Assembly: GCA_945871005.1 (NCBI GenBank) | Contig: CAMBUJ010000010.1 | Coordinates: 1-39,135 of the forward strand | Reading direction: 5' to 3' | Source: Opitutus sp. GAS368 | GTDB taxonomy: Bacteria; Verrucomicrobiota; Verrucomicrobiia; Opitutales; Opitutaceae | DNA length: 39,135 bases | Shown: piece by piece, positions 1 through 6,219 of the stretch | Layout of the letters: the number at the start of each line of letters is the position of its first letter | Numbering within the stretch: the stretch's first letter is position 1 | The notes under the pieces: model-generated | Databases searched by the model: none | What the model was told of the DNA's origin: nothing | Seen by the model: only the letters and a program-made list of their open reading frames with translations | Translations under genes and position numbers: made by a program

Positions 1-46
1 CCTTGATCGTAAGGTCGTGGGGGTTCGAGTCCCCCCCCGGGCACCA
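1..46 (+). tRNA. tRNA-Leu, 3' part only (cut by window start); left attachment end
   Basis: Visible are the variable arm (GATC-GTAA-GGTC, 5-16), the T arm (GGGGG stem at 19-23, loop TTCGAGT, CCCCC at 31-35), the acceptor 3' strand CCCGGGC at 36-42, discriminator A43 and an encoded CCA at 44-46. The long variable arm makes it class II (Leu or Ser). The homologous fragment at 7641-7698 carries a CTTAAAA anticodon loop, so the gene is most likely tRNA-Leu(UAA). After integration this copy would be the functional gene, with its 3' part supplied by the element. Confidence 0.85.
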
Positions 47-108
47 GCTTCAAGGGCAATAACTTACGGGAGTTAAGTGGGCTGTTTCAGGGATCAGTGA
101 AATGATCA

Positions 109-130
109 GGTGTCCCCTTGGTGTCCCCTT
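109..130 (+). promoter_or_regulatory. Tandem 11-bp TGTCCCC sites, left end of element
   Basis: GGTGTCCCCTT occurs at 109-119 and again directly at 120-130, so the two units sit one helical turn apart. The same 11-mer pair occurs near the right end at 7491-7512. Position close to both attachment ends suggests integrase arm-type binding sites; the function is inferred. Confidence 0.5.
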
Positions 131-320
131 TTTTCACTCCACCTTTTCCCGAGTTCGGGCCGATGGTGTCGGTTAAGTCGATGTGATCGGGCCTCGCGGA
201 TCGCGGAGGCAGTGAGCTTGCCGCCGGTCGCTTCGACTGCGCGCTGCACCACCTCTTCGCGGCGGGCGGGTTCGACTCGGGATAGCTCGCGGGCTTGGCG
301 TTCGGACGTGATAGCTGATT

Positions 321-338
321 TGTCCCCCATGGGGGACA
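321..338. promoter_or_regulatory. 18-bp palindrome with TGTCCCC half-sites (left)
   Basis: TGTCCCCCATGGGGGACA is a perfect palindrome within the ParB-like remnant. Its half-site is the TGTCCC motif of the terminal tandem repeats, and a sister palindrome lies at 6191-6208. It may be a regulator or recombination-protein site; function not shown. Confidence 0.45.
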
Positions 339-462
339 CGACCTCGGCGGCATCCATCAGCCGGTATGCCTGTGACTTCTTCATGTTCCACCGGCTGATG
401 CAGTAGTCCTCAAACGTGCCGTGGGTGGCGCGGTACAGCTTGCCCTCGCGGATCGCGGATAG

Positions 463-669
463 CTACCGGCTGATGCCAATATATTTCCCCTTGGCGTCGT
501 AGTGCATCACCTCGGGCTTGCCGGTGGCGGCGTTGGTGCGGACCTCATCGCGGCCAGCGTAGCGTCCGGCGGCGTCGGTGCGGTGAGTGGTCGGGATCGG
601 GGTGGGCGTGATGCCTGGCGAAGCGCAACCAGCGAGCAGCAGCAGGGCGAAGAAGGGAATGCGGCGCAT
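463..669 (-). CDS. Small lipoprotein, unknown function
   Basis: 68 residues. The N-terminus MRRIPFFALLLLAGCASP is a textbook type II signal peptide with lipobox LAGC, so the mature protein would begin at Cys15 and be lipid-anchored. The mature part contains two related phrases (DAAGRYAGRDE and DAKGKYIGISR), an internal repeat of a DAxGxYxG motif. A GTG 36 bases further upstream (705) is possible but would bury the signal peptide. No clear ribosome site. It lies downstream of two tandem minus-strand terminators, so it probably has its own promoter. Its TAG stop abuts the ParB-like remnant in the same frame, and its last residues (GISR) come from a 12-bp sequence that recurs in that remnant. 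I do not recognise the family. Confidence 0.6.
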   Translation of the reverse strand: MRRIPFFALLLLAGCASPGITPTPIPTTHRTDAAGRYAGRDEVRTNAATGKPEVMHYDAKGKYIGISR

Positions 670-705
670 GGTGAACCGATGGCAGAGCAGCCGGCGAATG
701 GACAC

Positions 706-738
706 GAAAAAGCCCGCCCCCCATCAAAGAGGCGGGCT
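706..738 (-). terminator. Rho-independent terminator (minus strand)
   Basis: Arms AGCCCGCC (711-718) and GGCGGGCT (731-738); read on the minus strand the hairpin is followed by TTTTT. With the adjacent hairpin at 748-782 it ends the minus-strand operon whose last gene stops at 792. Confidence 0.75.
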
Positions 739-747
739 ACTGCGCGC

Positions 748-782
748 AAAACCGGCCGCTCCCATGAAAGAAAAGCGGCCGG
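748..782 (-). terminator. Rho-independent terminator (minus strand)
   Basis: Arms CCGGCCGCT (752-760) and AGCGGCCGG (774-782), followed on the minus strand by TTTT. It lies 10 bases after the stop of the gene at 792-1736 and is the first of two tandem terminators. Confidence 0.75.
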
Positions 783-791
783 AAAGTAAAA

Positions 792-1736
792 TCAGGCCGC
801 GCGCTTGGCCTTGGTGGTGATCGTGACGCCTTGAGCGGTGGCGAGTTCGGCGCGTGCCTGGACAAGCAACGGTTCGACCTCGGCCAGCCGGGCGGCGGCG
901 TTGTGGTAGGTGGCGGCCATGACTTCGACTGGTAGGTCCAGCGCCCGGGTGGGGTTTTCCCCGCCTAGGAAGACCGCGCCATGCAGACCGATTAACGAAT
1001 GGGATGCGAACCGCATGAACAGACCGCTTCCTTGAAATAGCTTCCGGCGGTGCGGCTCAGCGAGTTCGAGGGCGGCGATACGGATTCCAAAAATATCGAA
1101 AGCGATTTCGGCCAGCTCATGGATCGCGGCGTTTGCGGCTTCGATCTTCGAGAGCGTTTCCTTACTGGCCTCCAGCAAGTGGCAGGCAAGCGGGTATCCC
1201 TCGCGCGCGTCGTGGGCCTTCAGGGTGTCTTCGGCGGCTTTGACGGCATCGCCAAGGGCGATGCGCTCAAGGATAGCAGTTTCCCCGATGACGGCGCGCG
1301 CGTAGAATTTCAGGCCGTCTTTGAACCCACTCAGGGCCTTGAAGTCGGCTGGCATGGCTCGATCGCGTGCGGCTTCGAGGTCGGCGACGATGGCGCGGCG
1401 CTTGGCGATGAACTCCCACGCCTTGGCGAAGGAAACGGGCAGGCCCTTGAATGATTCGGGCAGTGGCGCGGGCTTGGCTCGCTCAGGGGCGGCGGGCTTC
1501 GCTGGGGCGTCGGCAGCGGGAACCAGTTGGCCGTCGTTACCGACGCGCCCGATGCGCTCGGCGGTGCCGCCTGCGACCAAATCGCGGGCGTCGGCCTCGG
1601 TCATATCGAGGACAGAACCGGCGGCGGTGTGCTGGGTGTCCAGTTTCCCGGCGGGGCGGGCCATGGTGGCGGAGAGGATTTTAACGCGGACGATTTTCTC
1701 GGCGCGGGTGGGTTTGATGAAATCGAGGAAGGACAT
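792..1736 (-). CDS. Hypothetical protein, phage/element type
   Basis: 314 residues starting MSFLDFIKP. Residues about 15-65 (VRVKILSATMARPAGKL...SVLDMTEADARDLVAGGTAERIG) resemble the small N-terminal module seen in many phage proteins, where a short beta strand is followed by a residue-rich 'xADAxxLVxxGxA' helix. An Ala/Pro-rich linker (about 70-95) leads to a long, mostly helical C-terminal region with many Ala, Glu and Leu residues and coiled-coil character near the end. It is the last gene before the tandem terminators and follows a 98-codon ORF with a 23-bp gap. I cannot assign a function; no catalytic motif is visible. Confidence 0.6.
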   Translation of the reverse strand: MSFLDFIKPTRAEKIVRVKILSATMARPAGKLDTQHTAAGSVLDMTEADARDLVAGGTAERIGRVGNDGQLVPAADAPAKPAAPERAKPAPLPESFKGLPVSFAKAWEFIAKRRAIVADLEAARDRAMPADFKALSGFKDGLKFYARAVIGETAILERIALGDAVKAAEDTLKAHDAREGYPLACHLLEASKETLSKIEAANAAIHELAEIAFDIFGIRIAALELAEPHRRKLFQGSGLFMRFASHSLIGLHGAVFLGGENPTRALDLPVEVMAATYHNAAARLAEVEPLLVQARAELATAQGVTITTKAKRAA

Positions 1737-1759
1737 GGGTGGCGGGTTCTCGGCTGGAT

Positions 1760-2053
1760 TTACTGGCGGGCGAATTGGATGCCGCTGCGGCCGTCGGTTT
1801 CGCCACTGGCGGAGCGGGTGACTCCGGGCGCGCGGGCATTTACGCGGTGCAGGCCGTTCTTGGCGGCGCGCGTCTCGGCGTCGGTGGTATCGACCGCGGC
1901 GCGAACGAGGGCGGGCGAAAATAGGGGCTCACCCGAGCCGGAGCGGCCAGAGGGTGCGATACTGAAGGAACGGAAAAGCGCCTCGGCAGAAGCGCGAAGG
2001 GCTACGGGTAGGGCGGCGACGATTTGGCCGCGTGATTGGTGGGTGGTTGCCAT
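1760..2053 (-). CDS. Hypothetical small protein
   Basis: 97 residues beginning MATTHQSRGQIVAALPVALRASAEALFRSF, rich in Ala, Arg and Ser, with no transmembrane segment. It sits between the HTH gene (stop at 2063) and the 314-residue gene (start 1736), on the same strand, with small gaps, as expected for an operon member. The ATG at 2053 is preferred over a TTG six bases upstream. The C-terminal half is low in sequence order. No family recognised; the reading could also be accidental in this GC-rich DNA. Confidence 0.4.
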   Translation of the reverse strand: MATTHQSRGQIVAALPVALRASAEALFRSFSIAPSGRSGSGEPLFSPALVRAAVDTTDAETRAAKNGLHRVNARAPGVTRSASGETDGRSGIQFARQ

Positions 2054-2062
2054 GCCCAAAAT

Positions 2063-2320
2063 TTACCCGCCCCACGGCCGGCCGCCACTCGGCGACGCGC
2101 CCGATGAGCCGGACGCGGACAAACCTTTTGAGCGGGTCGCATAAAAGACGGCGGCGTCCACGTCGGCCACCATGTAAGTCTTGGCTCCCAGGCGAACCGC
2201 TGGGAGTTGGCCGCTGTGAATCAGGCGGAGAATCGTTTTCGCCGAGCATCCCCAGAGGACGGCAAGGTCGGCGTGGTGGCGGCCACGGGGCGGGCGGGCG
2301 TCGGGTTGGATGGTGTTCAT
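2063..2320 (-). CDS. Helix-turn-helix DNA-binding protein, excisionase/MerR-like fold
   Basis: 85 residues from the ATG at 2320. Residues about 15-60 (HHADLAVLWGCSAKTILRLIHSGQLPAVRLGAKTYMVADVDAAVFYA) form a typical 'HTH_17' excisionase-like module: recognition of a helix pair, then a wing with RLG and a final helix. Its start codon overlaps the stop of the preceding gene (ATGA at 2317-2320), so it is probably translationally coupled. In integrative elements such proteins act as excisionases or as small transcription regulators; which applies here is unknown. A second protein of the same fold is at 5407-5613. The C-terminus (SASGSSGASPSGGRPWGG) is disordered. Confidence 0.65.
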   Translation of the reverse strand: MNTIQPDARPPRGRHHADLAVLWGCSAKTILRLIHSGQLPAVRLGAKTYMVADVDAAVFYATRSKGLSASGSSGASPSGGRPWGG

Positions 2321-2682
2321 AAAAGGGGAATCGGTTGCAGTCGGTGTTTCAGCCACTCGCGGGACTCGGTGCAGGTGTTGGGCTGGGGAGGCGTGGGGAC
2401 GTTGCGAAATGGCTTCCAGCGTGGGTTGGCGGCCAACCAAGCCACGGCATCGGCTGGGCGGATATATAGACGCCGGGCCACCGGCATCCCGTCGGCTAGC
2501 ATGGCGCGTCTCAGCTTGTGGACGGCGCGGGGTTGCCAGACGTGATGTTTCATCAGCCGGGACCGGCCGCGAAGGATGCCGGTGGCGTTGAACCAGGCAG
2601 CGACCTCGGCGGGTGATGCGAACCGCTGGGGATCAGGAAGCGAGCCGGTGCCGTGTTTTGCGGTGATTTGCGGTGAATCCAT
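2317..2682 (-). CDS. Hypothetical protein, probable DNA-binding
   Basis: 121 residues from ATG 2682 (MDSPQITAKHGTGSLPDPQRFASPAEVAAWFNATGIL). Residues about 24-100 contain helix-rich segments (AEVAAWFNATG..., AVHKLRRAMLADG, RRLYIRPADAVAWLAANP) that read like two winged or HTH-type modules; RPADAVAWLAANP resembles the last helix of the excisionase fold. The stop overlaps the next start. The leader immediately upstream carries an 11-base homopolymer (2700-2710, C on the coding strand). Family not recognised with certainty. Confidence 0.55.
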   Translation of the reverse strand: MDSPQITAKHGTGSLPDPQRFASPAEVAAWFNATGILRGRSRLMKHHVWQPRAVHKLRRAMLADGMPVARRLYIRPADAVAWLAANPRWKPFRNVPTPPQPNTCTESREWLKHRLQPIPLL

Positions 2683-2958
2683 GTGATTTTGCCTAGGTAG
2701 GGGGGGGGGGAGTGCCCCTATCGAAACTCCCTTTGTTTCTGCGGAAAGACCAGGTGCGGTCTTTGTTTGTTAAGCGGTAGACTTTCACCCTCCCCCCGGG
2801 GTTGGGGGCTTGGCCTGGGTGGATTTGGTGAGTGGGTGGTGGTGGATCTTGGATTACCCGGTGCAGCCCCTTCCCCCGTCCCCTTTGCGCCTCTATATAG
2901 GCGCGACGGGGGACGGGGAAAGGTGTGGGGGAACCCCGTCACGGGGTTAAATACGGGG
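2683..2958. other. Non-coding GC-rich hairpin region next to the helicase gene, possible origin
   Basis: No convincing gene. It holds: a stem with arms AAAGACC (2745-2751) and GGTCTTT (2758-2764); a large dyad 2871-2920 with outer arms C5GTC4 (2873-2883) and CG5ACG4 (2907-2918) and perfect inner arms GCGCCT (2887-2892) and AGGCGC (2899-2904) around CTATAT; and a short dyad AACCCCGT/ACGGGGTT (2932-2948). Just beyond, ACGGGGTTA occurs twice (2941-2949, 2953-2961), followed by two ACGGGGG copies. Direct repeats plus a large dyad beside a RepA-like helicase gene suggest a replication origin. This is inference; the dyads could instead act on mRNA. Confidence 0.4.
2700..2710. repeat. G11 homopolymer tract
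   Basis: Eleven consecutive G on the plus strand, 18-28 bases upstream of the ATG at 2682 (so C11 in the leader of that gene). Homopolymers of this length are prone to slipped-strand length change; here it would alter leader spacing, not frame. It could also be a sequencing-length uncertainty. Confidence 0.8.
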
Positions 2959-4368
2959 TTAGACGGGGGACGGGGGAACCATTTCCCATTGTCCTCTAAC
3001 CCCATTGCTTTTAATGACTTTGCAATCAACCATTGCTTGCTTGCGGTCTTCAGCCGCGCTCGGGCCTATGTCATGGATTAACCCCAGCGCGTTGAGTATT
3101 TCTGAAGTCTTGCAGACGGGGTTCGTTTCGGGGTTCAAGGCGTTGCCCCAGACATGATCCCAAACGGCCTCGGCATCGGCAAAAGCCTTGGCCTTCTCCC
3201 TGTGTTCCTGGACTTCTTCTTTGCTCGCCACCGAGACGTGCATCTTGGCTTCATCGCTATAGGCCCAGCGGGGGGCGTTCTTCTTTAGAATCGGCGCGCC
3301 TCTGTTCTTGGTGCTGAACACCACTGTCACCTCGCTGGAATCCTTTTCAAGGGTGAGGTTAAACGCGGCCTTGCGGGCGAGTTGCTTGCCGAGGTGACCA
3401 CGGGCGGAGGCGTCGGCGTCCTTGCCTTCGTTGCGATGGATCACGGCGATGATCGGGCAAGCGGCCTCGCGGGCGTGCCCGTGCACCTCACGAACCAACT
3501 CTTGCGACTCGCTCAGGTCGTTGGGGTCGTCGCACAAGTCGGCAATGCCGTCGATGACGACGAACCAGACCGGAACCCCTTCGGCTTTTAAGCCTGCCAG
3601 CTTGGCCGTGATCATCGCCCGGATCTCGCCGGGGGCCGCGCCTACCAGGTTGTAGGGCAGCACCCAATCGGGGAGGACCGGCACGCCAGCACGGCGGGCG
3701 GCACGCTGGGCAAGGTCGAATTGGTCCGCCTCCGATTGCTCGGTATCGAATAGCAAGACGATGCCGTTCGTGGGGCGCGCGCCTGCGACGATGCCGAGGC
3801 AGTCCGCCGGCGTGGTGATGCCCTCGCCACTAACAACGGCGGCGGCGATGATAGCGCCACACAATGCAGACTTGCCGCTTTTGGCCGGTGCCAGGATCGC
3901 GGTGATATCGCCACGGGTTGCGACCGGCACGCCAGCGCAGAGCAGCACGGGCTCAGGCCTTGGCGGTGGTGCGGATAAATTGAGGCGGCGGGCCTCGAGT
4001 GCTTCAACGCCTGGGCCTTTCTTGAATTTCTTGGGCAGCGTCTCTTTCCATTTATCGACCTTGTCGAAGCCCATCACGGCGAGGGCTTGCAGATAAACAT
4101 TCTGGCGGGCGGTAAAGTATTTAATCCCGCTCGAGCCCTTGCAGAGGTATTTGATTCCTACGTCCATCACCTCTTCGTAGGTGGTGGTAGATTTTAGCGC
4201 CTGCCACGTCTTACGGTGTTCGTAATCCTCAAATGCCAGGGCGGGCAGGTCCCGGCACTGGTTCAAGTAATCCATATCCATGTCCGAAACGATATCCCCT
4301 AGAAAAAGCTCCTCCCAATCGACCCCCGCTGGTTTCTTCAGCAGTTCGTTTAATTTGTCGGCTCTCAT
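2959..4368 (-). CDS. RepA-like replicative helicase / AAA ATPase
   Basis: 469 residues. The centre is a RecA-fold ATPase: Walker A APAKSGKSA at 160-168, Walker B WFVVIDG with Asp273, and a sensor-like IIAVIHRN with His311, the arrangement of the RepA/AAA_25 hexameric helicases of plasmids and phages. The N-terminal 130 residues are helical and could bind DNA or a primase; the C-terminal 80 residues end in a winged-helix-like stretch (TSEILNALGL...GQWEMV). It starts inside the stop of the preceding ORF (ATGA at 4365-4368) and is the last and largest gene of the overlapping chain 4365-5115. A GC-rich dyad region follows the stop and may be the origin. Replication role is inferred from the fold and context; assigned as a family, not as a named ortholog. 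Confidence 0.8.
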   Translation of the reverse strand: MRADKLNELLKKPAGVDWEELFLGDIVSDMDMDYLNQCRDLPALAFEDYEHRKTWQALKSTTTYEEVMDVGIKYLCKGSSGIKYFTARQNVYLQALAVMGFDKVDKWKETLPKKFKKGPGVEALEARRLNLSAPPPRPEPVLLCAGVPVATRGDITAILAPAKSGKSALCGAIIAAAVVSGEGITTPADCLGIVAGARPTNGIVLLFDTEQSEADQFDLAQRAARRAGVPVLPDWVLPYNLVGAAPGEIRAMITAKLAGLKAEGVPVWFVVIDGIADLCDDPNDLSESQELVREVHGHAREAACPIIAVIHRNEGKDADASARGHLGKQLARKAAFNLTLEKDSSEVTVVFSTKNRGAPILKKNAPRWAYSDEAKMHVSVASKEEVQEHREKAKAFADAEAVWDHVWGNALNPETNPVCKTSEILNALGLIHDIGPSAAEDRKQAMVDCKVIKSNGVRGQWEMVPPSPV

Positions 4369-4628
4369 TTGGCATGGGTACCTCCGTTTTGGATGGTGTT
4401 GATGGCTTCGCGGACGCGTTTGATTTCGGCCAATTTTAAGACGCGGGCGACGGGGTCTAAATCGTCGTGATTAAACTGATGGCAAAGATCGTCGAAGCGC
4501 TCGCGTAGGGCTTCGACGGTTACGCCTTGACCGGAGCAGTCGGCGCTCACAGTCTGCAGTTCTTCTTTTTTCTTCAGCTCTGAGTTTAGCCACTCAGGGT
4601 TTTTTCGTTTTTCTAGGTCGGGCTTCAT
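4365..4628 (-). CDS. Hypothetical small protein coupled to helicase gene
   Basis: 87 residues, charged and helical (MKPDLEKRKNPEWLNSELKKKEELQTV...EALRERFDDLCHQFNHDDLDPVARVLKLAEIKRVREAINTIQNGG). Its stop overlaps the helicase start and its start overlaps the stop of the ORF before it, so translation of the four genes is likely coupled. The coiled-coil-like C-terminal half suggests a protein-protein contact. No family recognised. Confidence 0.6.
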   Translation of the reverse strand: MKPDLEKRKNPEWLNSELKKKEELQTVSADCSGQGVTVEALRERFDDLCHQFNHDDLDPVARVLKLAEIKRVREAINTIQNGGTHAK

Positions 4629-4843
4629 GGTGTTTTTTTCGTAGCGGCGGACATGGATTTTTCGTGGGTGCAGTAGGATCGAAGGGCGGATGCGTGACGC
4701 ATTTTCGCCAGCTCGGTGTCTTCGGGATTCGCCAGGGCTAGGCGCTTGGCGGCGGTCAGTAGCTCGTGCTCAAGAAACCGGCGCTTGCGCAGGGCCAGCA
4801 CGGCGGAGCGGTGGGCTTCATTCTTGAATTGGTGGGTAATCAC
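4625..4843 (-). CDS. Hypothetical small basic protein
   Basis: 72 residues, rich in Arg, Lys and Ala, helical (MITHQFKNEAHRSAVLALRKRRFLEHELLTAAKRLALANPEDTELAKMRHASALRSY). ATGA overlaps at both ends place it in the same coupled chain as the helicase. The basic helical character would fit nucleic-acid binding, but nothing specific can be said. Confidence 0.55.
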   Translation of the reverse strand: MITHQFKNEAHRSAVLALRKRRFLEHELLTAAKRLALANPEDTELAKMRHASALRSYCTHEKSMSAATKKTP

Positions 4844-5115
4844 TGGGCGGCGGACCCTCCCTTGGTTGAGGATTTGTGGGCGGGCCAGTCTGCCAGCGCC
4901 TGCTCGATTGCTTCCTCGATGCAGTTGGCCGCCTCACGTTTAGAGCCGCGCTTAAGGTCGATTTCGTCGTCCAGCAGTTTCTGGCGGACGTTTTCGGCGA
5001 TGTACCGCAGTTGGTCTTCGGACTCGGGGAAGCTCCCAGCGGGTTGGCGGGCCTTCCAATCGCGGTAAAAGTTGGGGCCGACCGGCTCCCATTCGGGCTT
5101 GGTGGTGGTGTCCAT
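4840..5115 (-). CDS. Hypothetical small acidic protein
   Basis: 91 residues (MDTTTKPEWEPVGPNFYRDWKARQPAGSFPESEDQLRYIAENVRQKLLDDEIDLKRGSKREAANCIEEAIEQALADW...). Mixed charge, two predicted helices, no membrane segment. First member of the ATGA-overlapping chain; six bases separate it from the next gene upstream. Family not recognised. Confidence 0.55.
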   Translation of the reverse strand: MDTTTKPEWEPVGPNFYRDWKARQPAGSFPESEDQLRYIAENVRQKLLDDEIDLKRGSKREAANCIEEAIEQALADWPAHKSSTKGGSAAQ

Positions 5116-5121
5116 GGTGCT

Positions 5122-5397
5122 TCAGTTCTTCAGCCAAGCTGTGATCTCGGGGAAATCCTTCTGGTTGAGAAAACACGTCGCTCCCTCGTCGCATAGGAAG
5201 GCGCAGCTCGATACCAGGGCGGCGCGGGTGTAGTCTTCGACGGTCATGTCGTGTTGGTCGGCGATGGCCGAGAGCGCGGCGGCGAGGTTGCCGGTGATCT
5301 CGACGGAGAACGGGGCGGCGGGCGGCACGTCGAACGCGGTGATCGGGCATTCCTCGGTGAGGTTGGACGGGGTGGTGGTGGTGGTGGCGGTGCTCAT
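5122..5397 (-). CDS. Hypothetical small protein
   Basis: 91 residues. After a Thr-rich start, residues about 30-70 (PFSVEITGNLAAALSAIADQHDMTVEDYTRAALVSSCAFL) read like a strand followed by two helices, similar in layout to ribbon-helix-helix or small regulator folds. Three cysteines lie in the C-terminal third. It sits between the HTH gene and the helicase chain with gaps of 6 and 9 bases, so it belongs to the same transcript. Function unknown. Confidence 0.5.
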   Translation of the reverse strand: MSTATTTTTPSNLTEECPITAFDVPPAAPFSVEITGNLAAALSAIADQHDMTVEDYTRAALVSSCAFLCDEGATCFLNQKDFPEITAWLKN

Positions 5398-5406
5398 GGT
5401 CGTGGC

Positions 5407-5613
5407 TCAGGCGGCTTTGCGGCCGTTGATGAACGCGTGCACCGAGGCTTCGCTGTACCGATAGCAACGGGCGTTGAATTTAACGGCACGGATAAGCCCC
5501 TTGCGGGCATAGGCGCGGATAACGTGGCCGGTGGCGCATTTGGAGCCGAGGAGGGCGGAAACCTCCTGGCGGGTAAGAAGTCGGTCGGTGTGGGTCGTGG
5601 TGGTCATAATCAT
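5407..5613 (-). CDS. Helix-turn-helix protein, excisionase family-like
   Basis: 68 residues from ATG 5613 (an alternative ATG lies two codons later). LLTRQEVSALLGSKCATGHVIRAYARKGLIRAVKFNARCYRYSEASVHAFI is the 'HTH_17' excisionase module: HTH, then KGLIRAVKFNARCYRY as the wing. It is the first gene of the leftward operon and lies divergent to the gene at 5737. In related elements this position is held by an excisionase or an activator of the replication genes. A 69-base upstream extension exists but lacks homology-like sequence. Confidence 0.65.
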   Translation of the reverse strand: MIMTTTTHTDRLLTRQEVSALLGSKCATGHVIRAYARKGLIRAVKFNARCYRYSEASVHAFINGRKAA

Positions 5614-5736
5614 GGTTTCGGTCGTTTTGGTTTTTATTGGTAATGGCTGGGAAAATCTCAGCCGTGATGCGAAACGATGCAATAAGAGTCATTAAAAGCA
5701 ATGGAAAACTGCATCGAAGTGCATCAGCTTACTCAA
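5614..5736. promoter_or_regulatory. Divergent control region of the element
   Basis: A 123-bp AT-richer gap between the leftward HTH/replication operon and the rightward gene at 5737. It contains an 18-bp segment (5687-5704) that reappears inverted and identical at 3002-3019 in the helicase gene. No sharp -35/-10 pair stands out. This is where control of both transcripts would be expected. Confidence 0.45.
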
Positions 5737-6168
5737 ATGGCACTTACACTGAGGCTTCCAGAGGATGACGAGAAACAGCTTAAACTGTTGGCTGAGAGCG
5801 TCGGACTGATGCCGATTGATCTTGTCAGAGCGGCGGTCAAGGGCCTGCTAATTGCTGCGAAATCGAACAAGGGGAAAGTCGAGTTGCCCCTACACGTCCG
5901 AACAAAGGAAGAGGAAGCGGCCTGGGCGCAGATTTGCAGGGAGCTTACGCACGTCGCGAATCAAATCCCCCCCGACGAATATCTAGTGGGTAGTTTTCTC
6001 CACCTTGTTGACCTAATGGACACTTATGCAGCCACTGCATCCATGCCGCAAAAAGTTGAAAAAAGTGAATGGAACGATGCTGACCTAAATTGCCCTGAAA
6101 GTTTCGCGGCATACAAAGCTAGGCAGGACGCCCCTATGCCGCGCGCCAAAAAAAAGCCGACCAAGTGA
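5737..6168 (+). CDS. Ribbon-helix-helix-like protein, candidate element repressor
   Basis: 143 residues from ATG 5737 (an upstream ATG at 5701 would add 12 residues). MALTLRLPEDDEKQLKLLAESVGLMPIDLVRAAVKGLLIAAK has the strand-helix-helix pattern of Arc/MetJ-type regulators, in which the LTLRLP strand contacts DNA. The remaining 95 residues form a mostly helical region with a basic tail (PMPRAKKKPTK). It is the only plus-strand gene of the element and is divergent from the excisionase-like gene, the usual place for a repressor. Its stop lies inside the integrase terminator hairpin. The RHH call is by pattern only. Confidence 0.6.
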   Translation: MALTLRLPEDDEKQLKLLAESVGLMPIDLVRAAVKGLLIAAKSNKGKVELPLHVRTKEEEAAWAQICRELTHVANQIPPDEYLVGSFLHLVDLMDTYAATASMPQKVEKSEWNDADLNCPESFAAYKARQDAPMPRAKKKPTK

Positions 6169-6178
6169 TCGGTCGGCT
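6148..6178 (-). terminator. Integrase terminator (minus strand)
   Basis: Arms AGCCGACC (6155-6162) and GGTCGGCT (6171-6178), followed on the minus strand by eight T. It overlaps the last codons of the convergent gene ending at 6168. Confidence 0.8.
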
Positions 6179-6190
6179 CGGTGGTGATGG

Positions 6191-6208
6191 TGTCCCCAAT
6201 TGGGGACA
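6191..6208. promoter_or_regulatory. 18-bp palindrome with TGTCCCC half-sites (right)
   Basis: TGTCCCCAATTGGGGACA is a perfect palindrome between the integrase stop (6220) and its terminator. It shares half-sites and length with the palindrome at 321-338 but differs in the central bases, which points to a conserved half-site, not to simple duplication. Confidence 0.45.
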
Positions 6209-6219
6209 GCGGTACGCGC

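Larger units (their letters stand above)
106..462 (-). pseudogene. ParB-like nuclease/partition protein remnant (C-terminal part)
   Basis: The open frame has no start codon and begins directly after an in-frame TAG at 463-465. It reads REGKLYRATHGTFEDYC, then a helix-turn-helix-like stretch (SRWNMKKSQAYRLMDAAEVV), then SERQARELSRVEPARREEVV and GKLTASAIREARS. These phrases match the middle and C-terminal part of ParB-like proteins of plasmids and phages as I know them. The N-terminal nuclease/CTPase-type domain is missing. The last 25 or so residues run through the TGTCCCC tandem repeat and look non-homologous. An ATG at 384 could make a 92-residue protein, but the homologous reading starts earlier, so I call it a decayed gene. 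Confidence 0.65.

Noticed and set aside
2718-3029. Minus-strand 103-codon frame across the dyad region
   Set aside because: Pro/Arg-rich product derived from G/C repeats, overlapping the end of the helicase gene; more likely non-coding.
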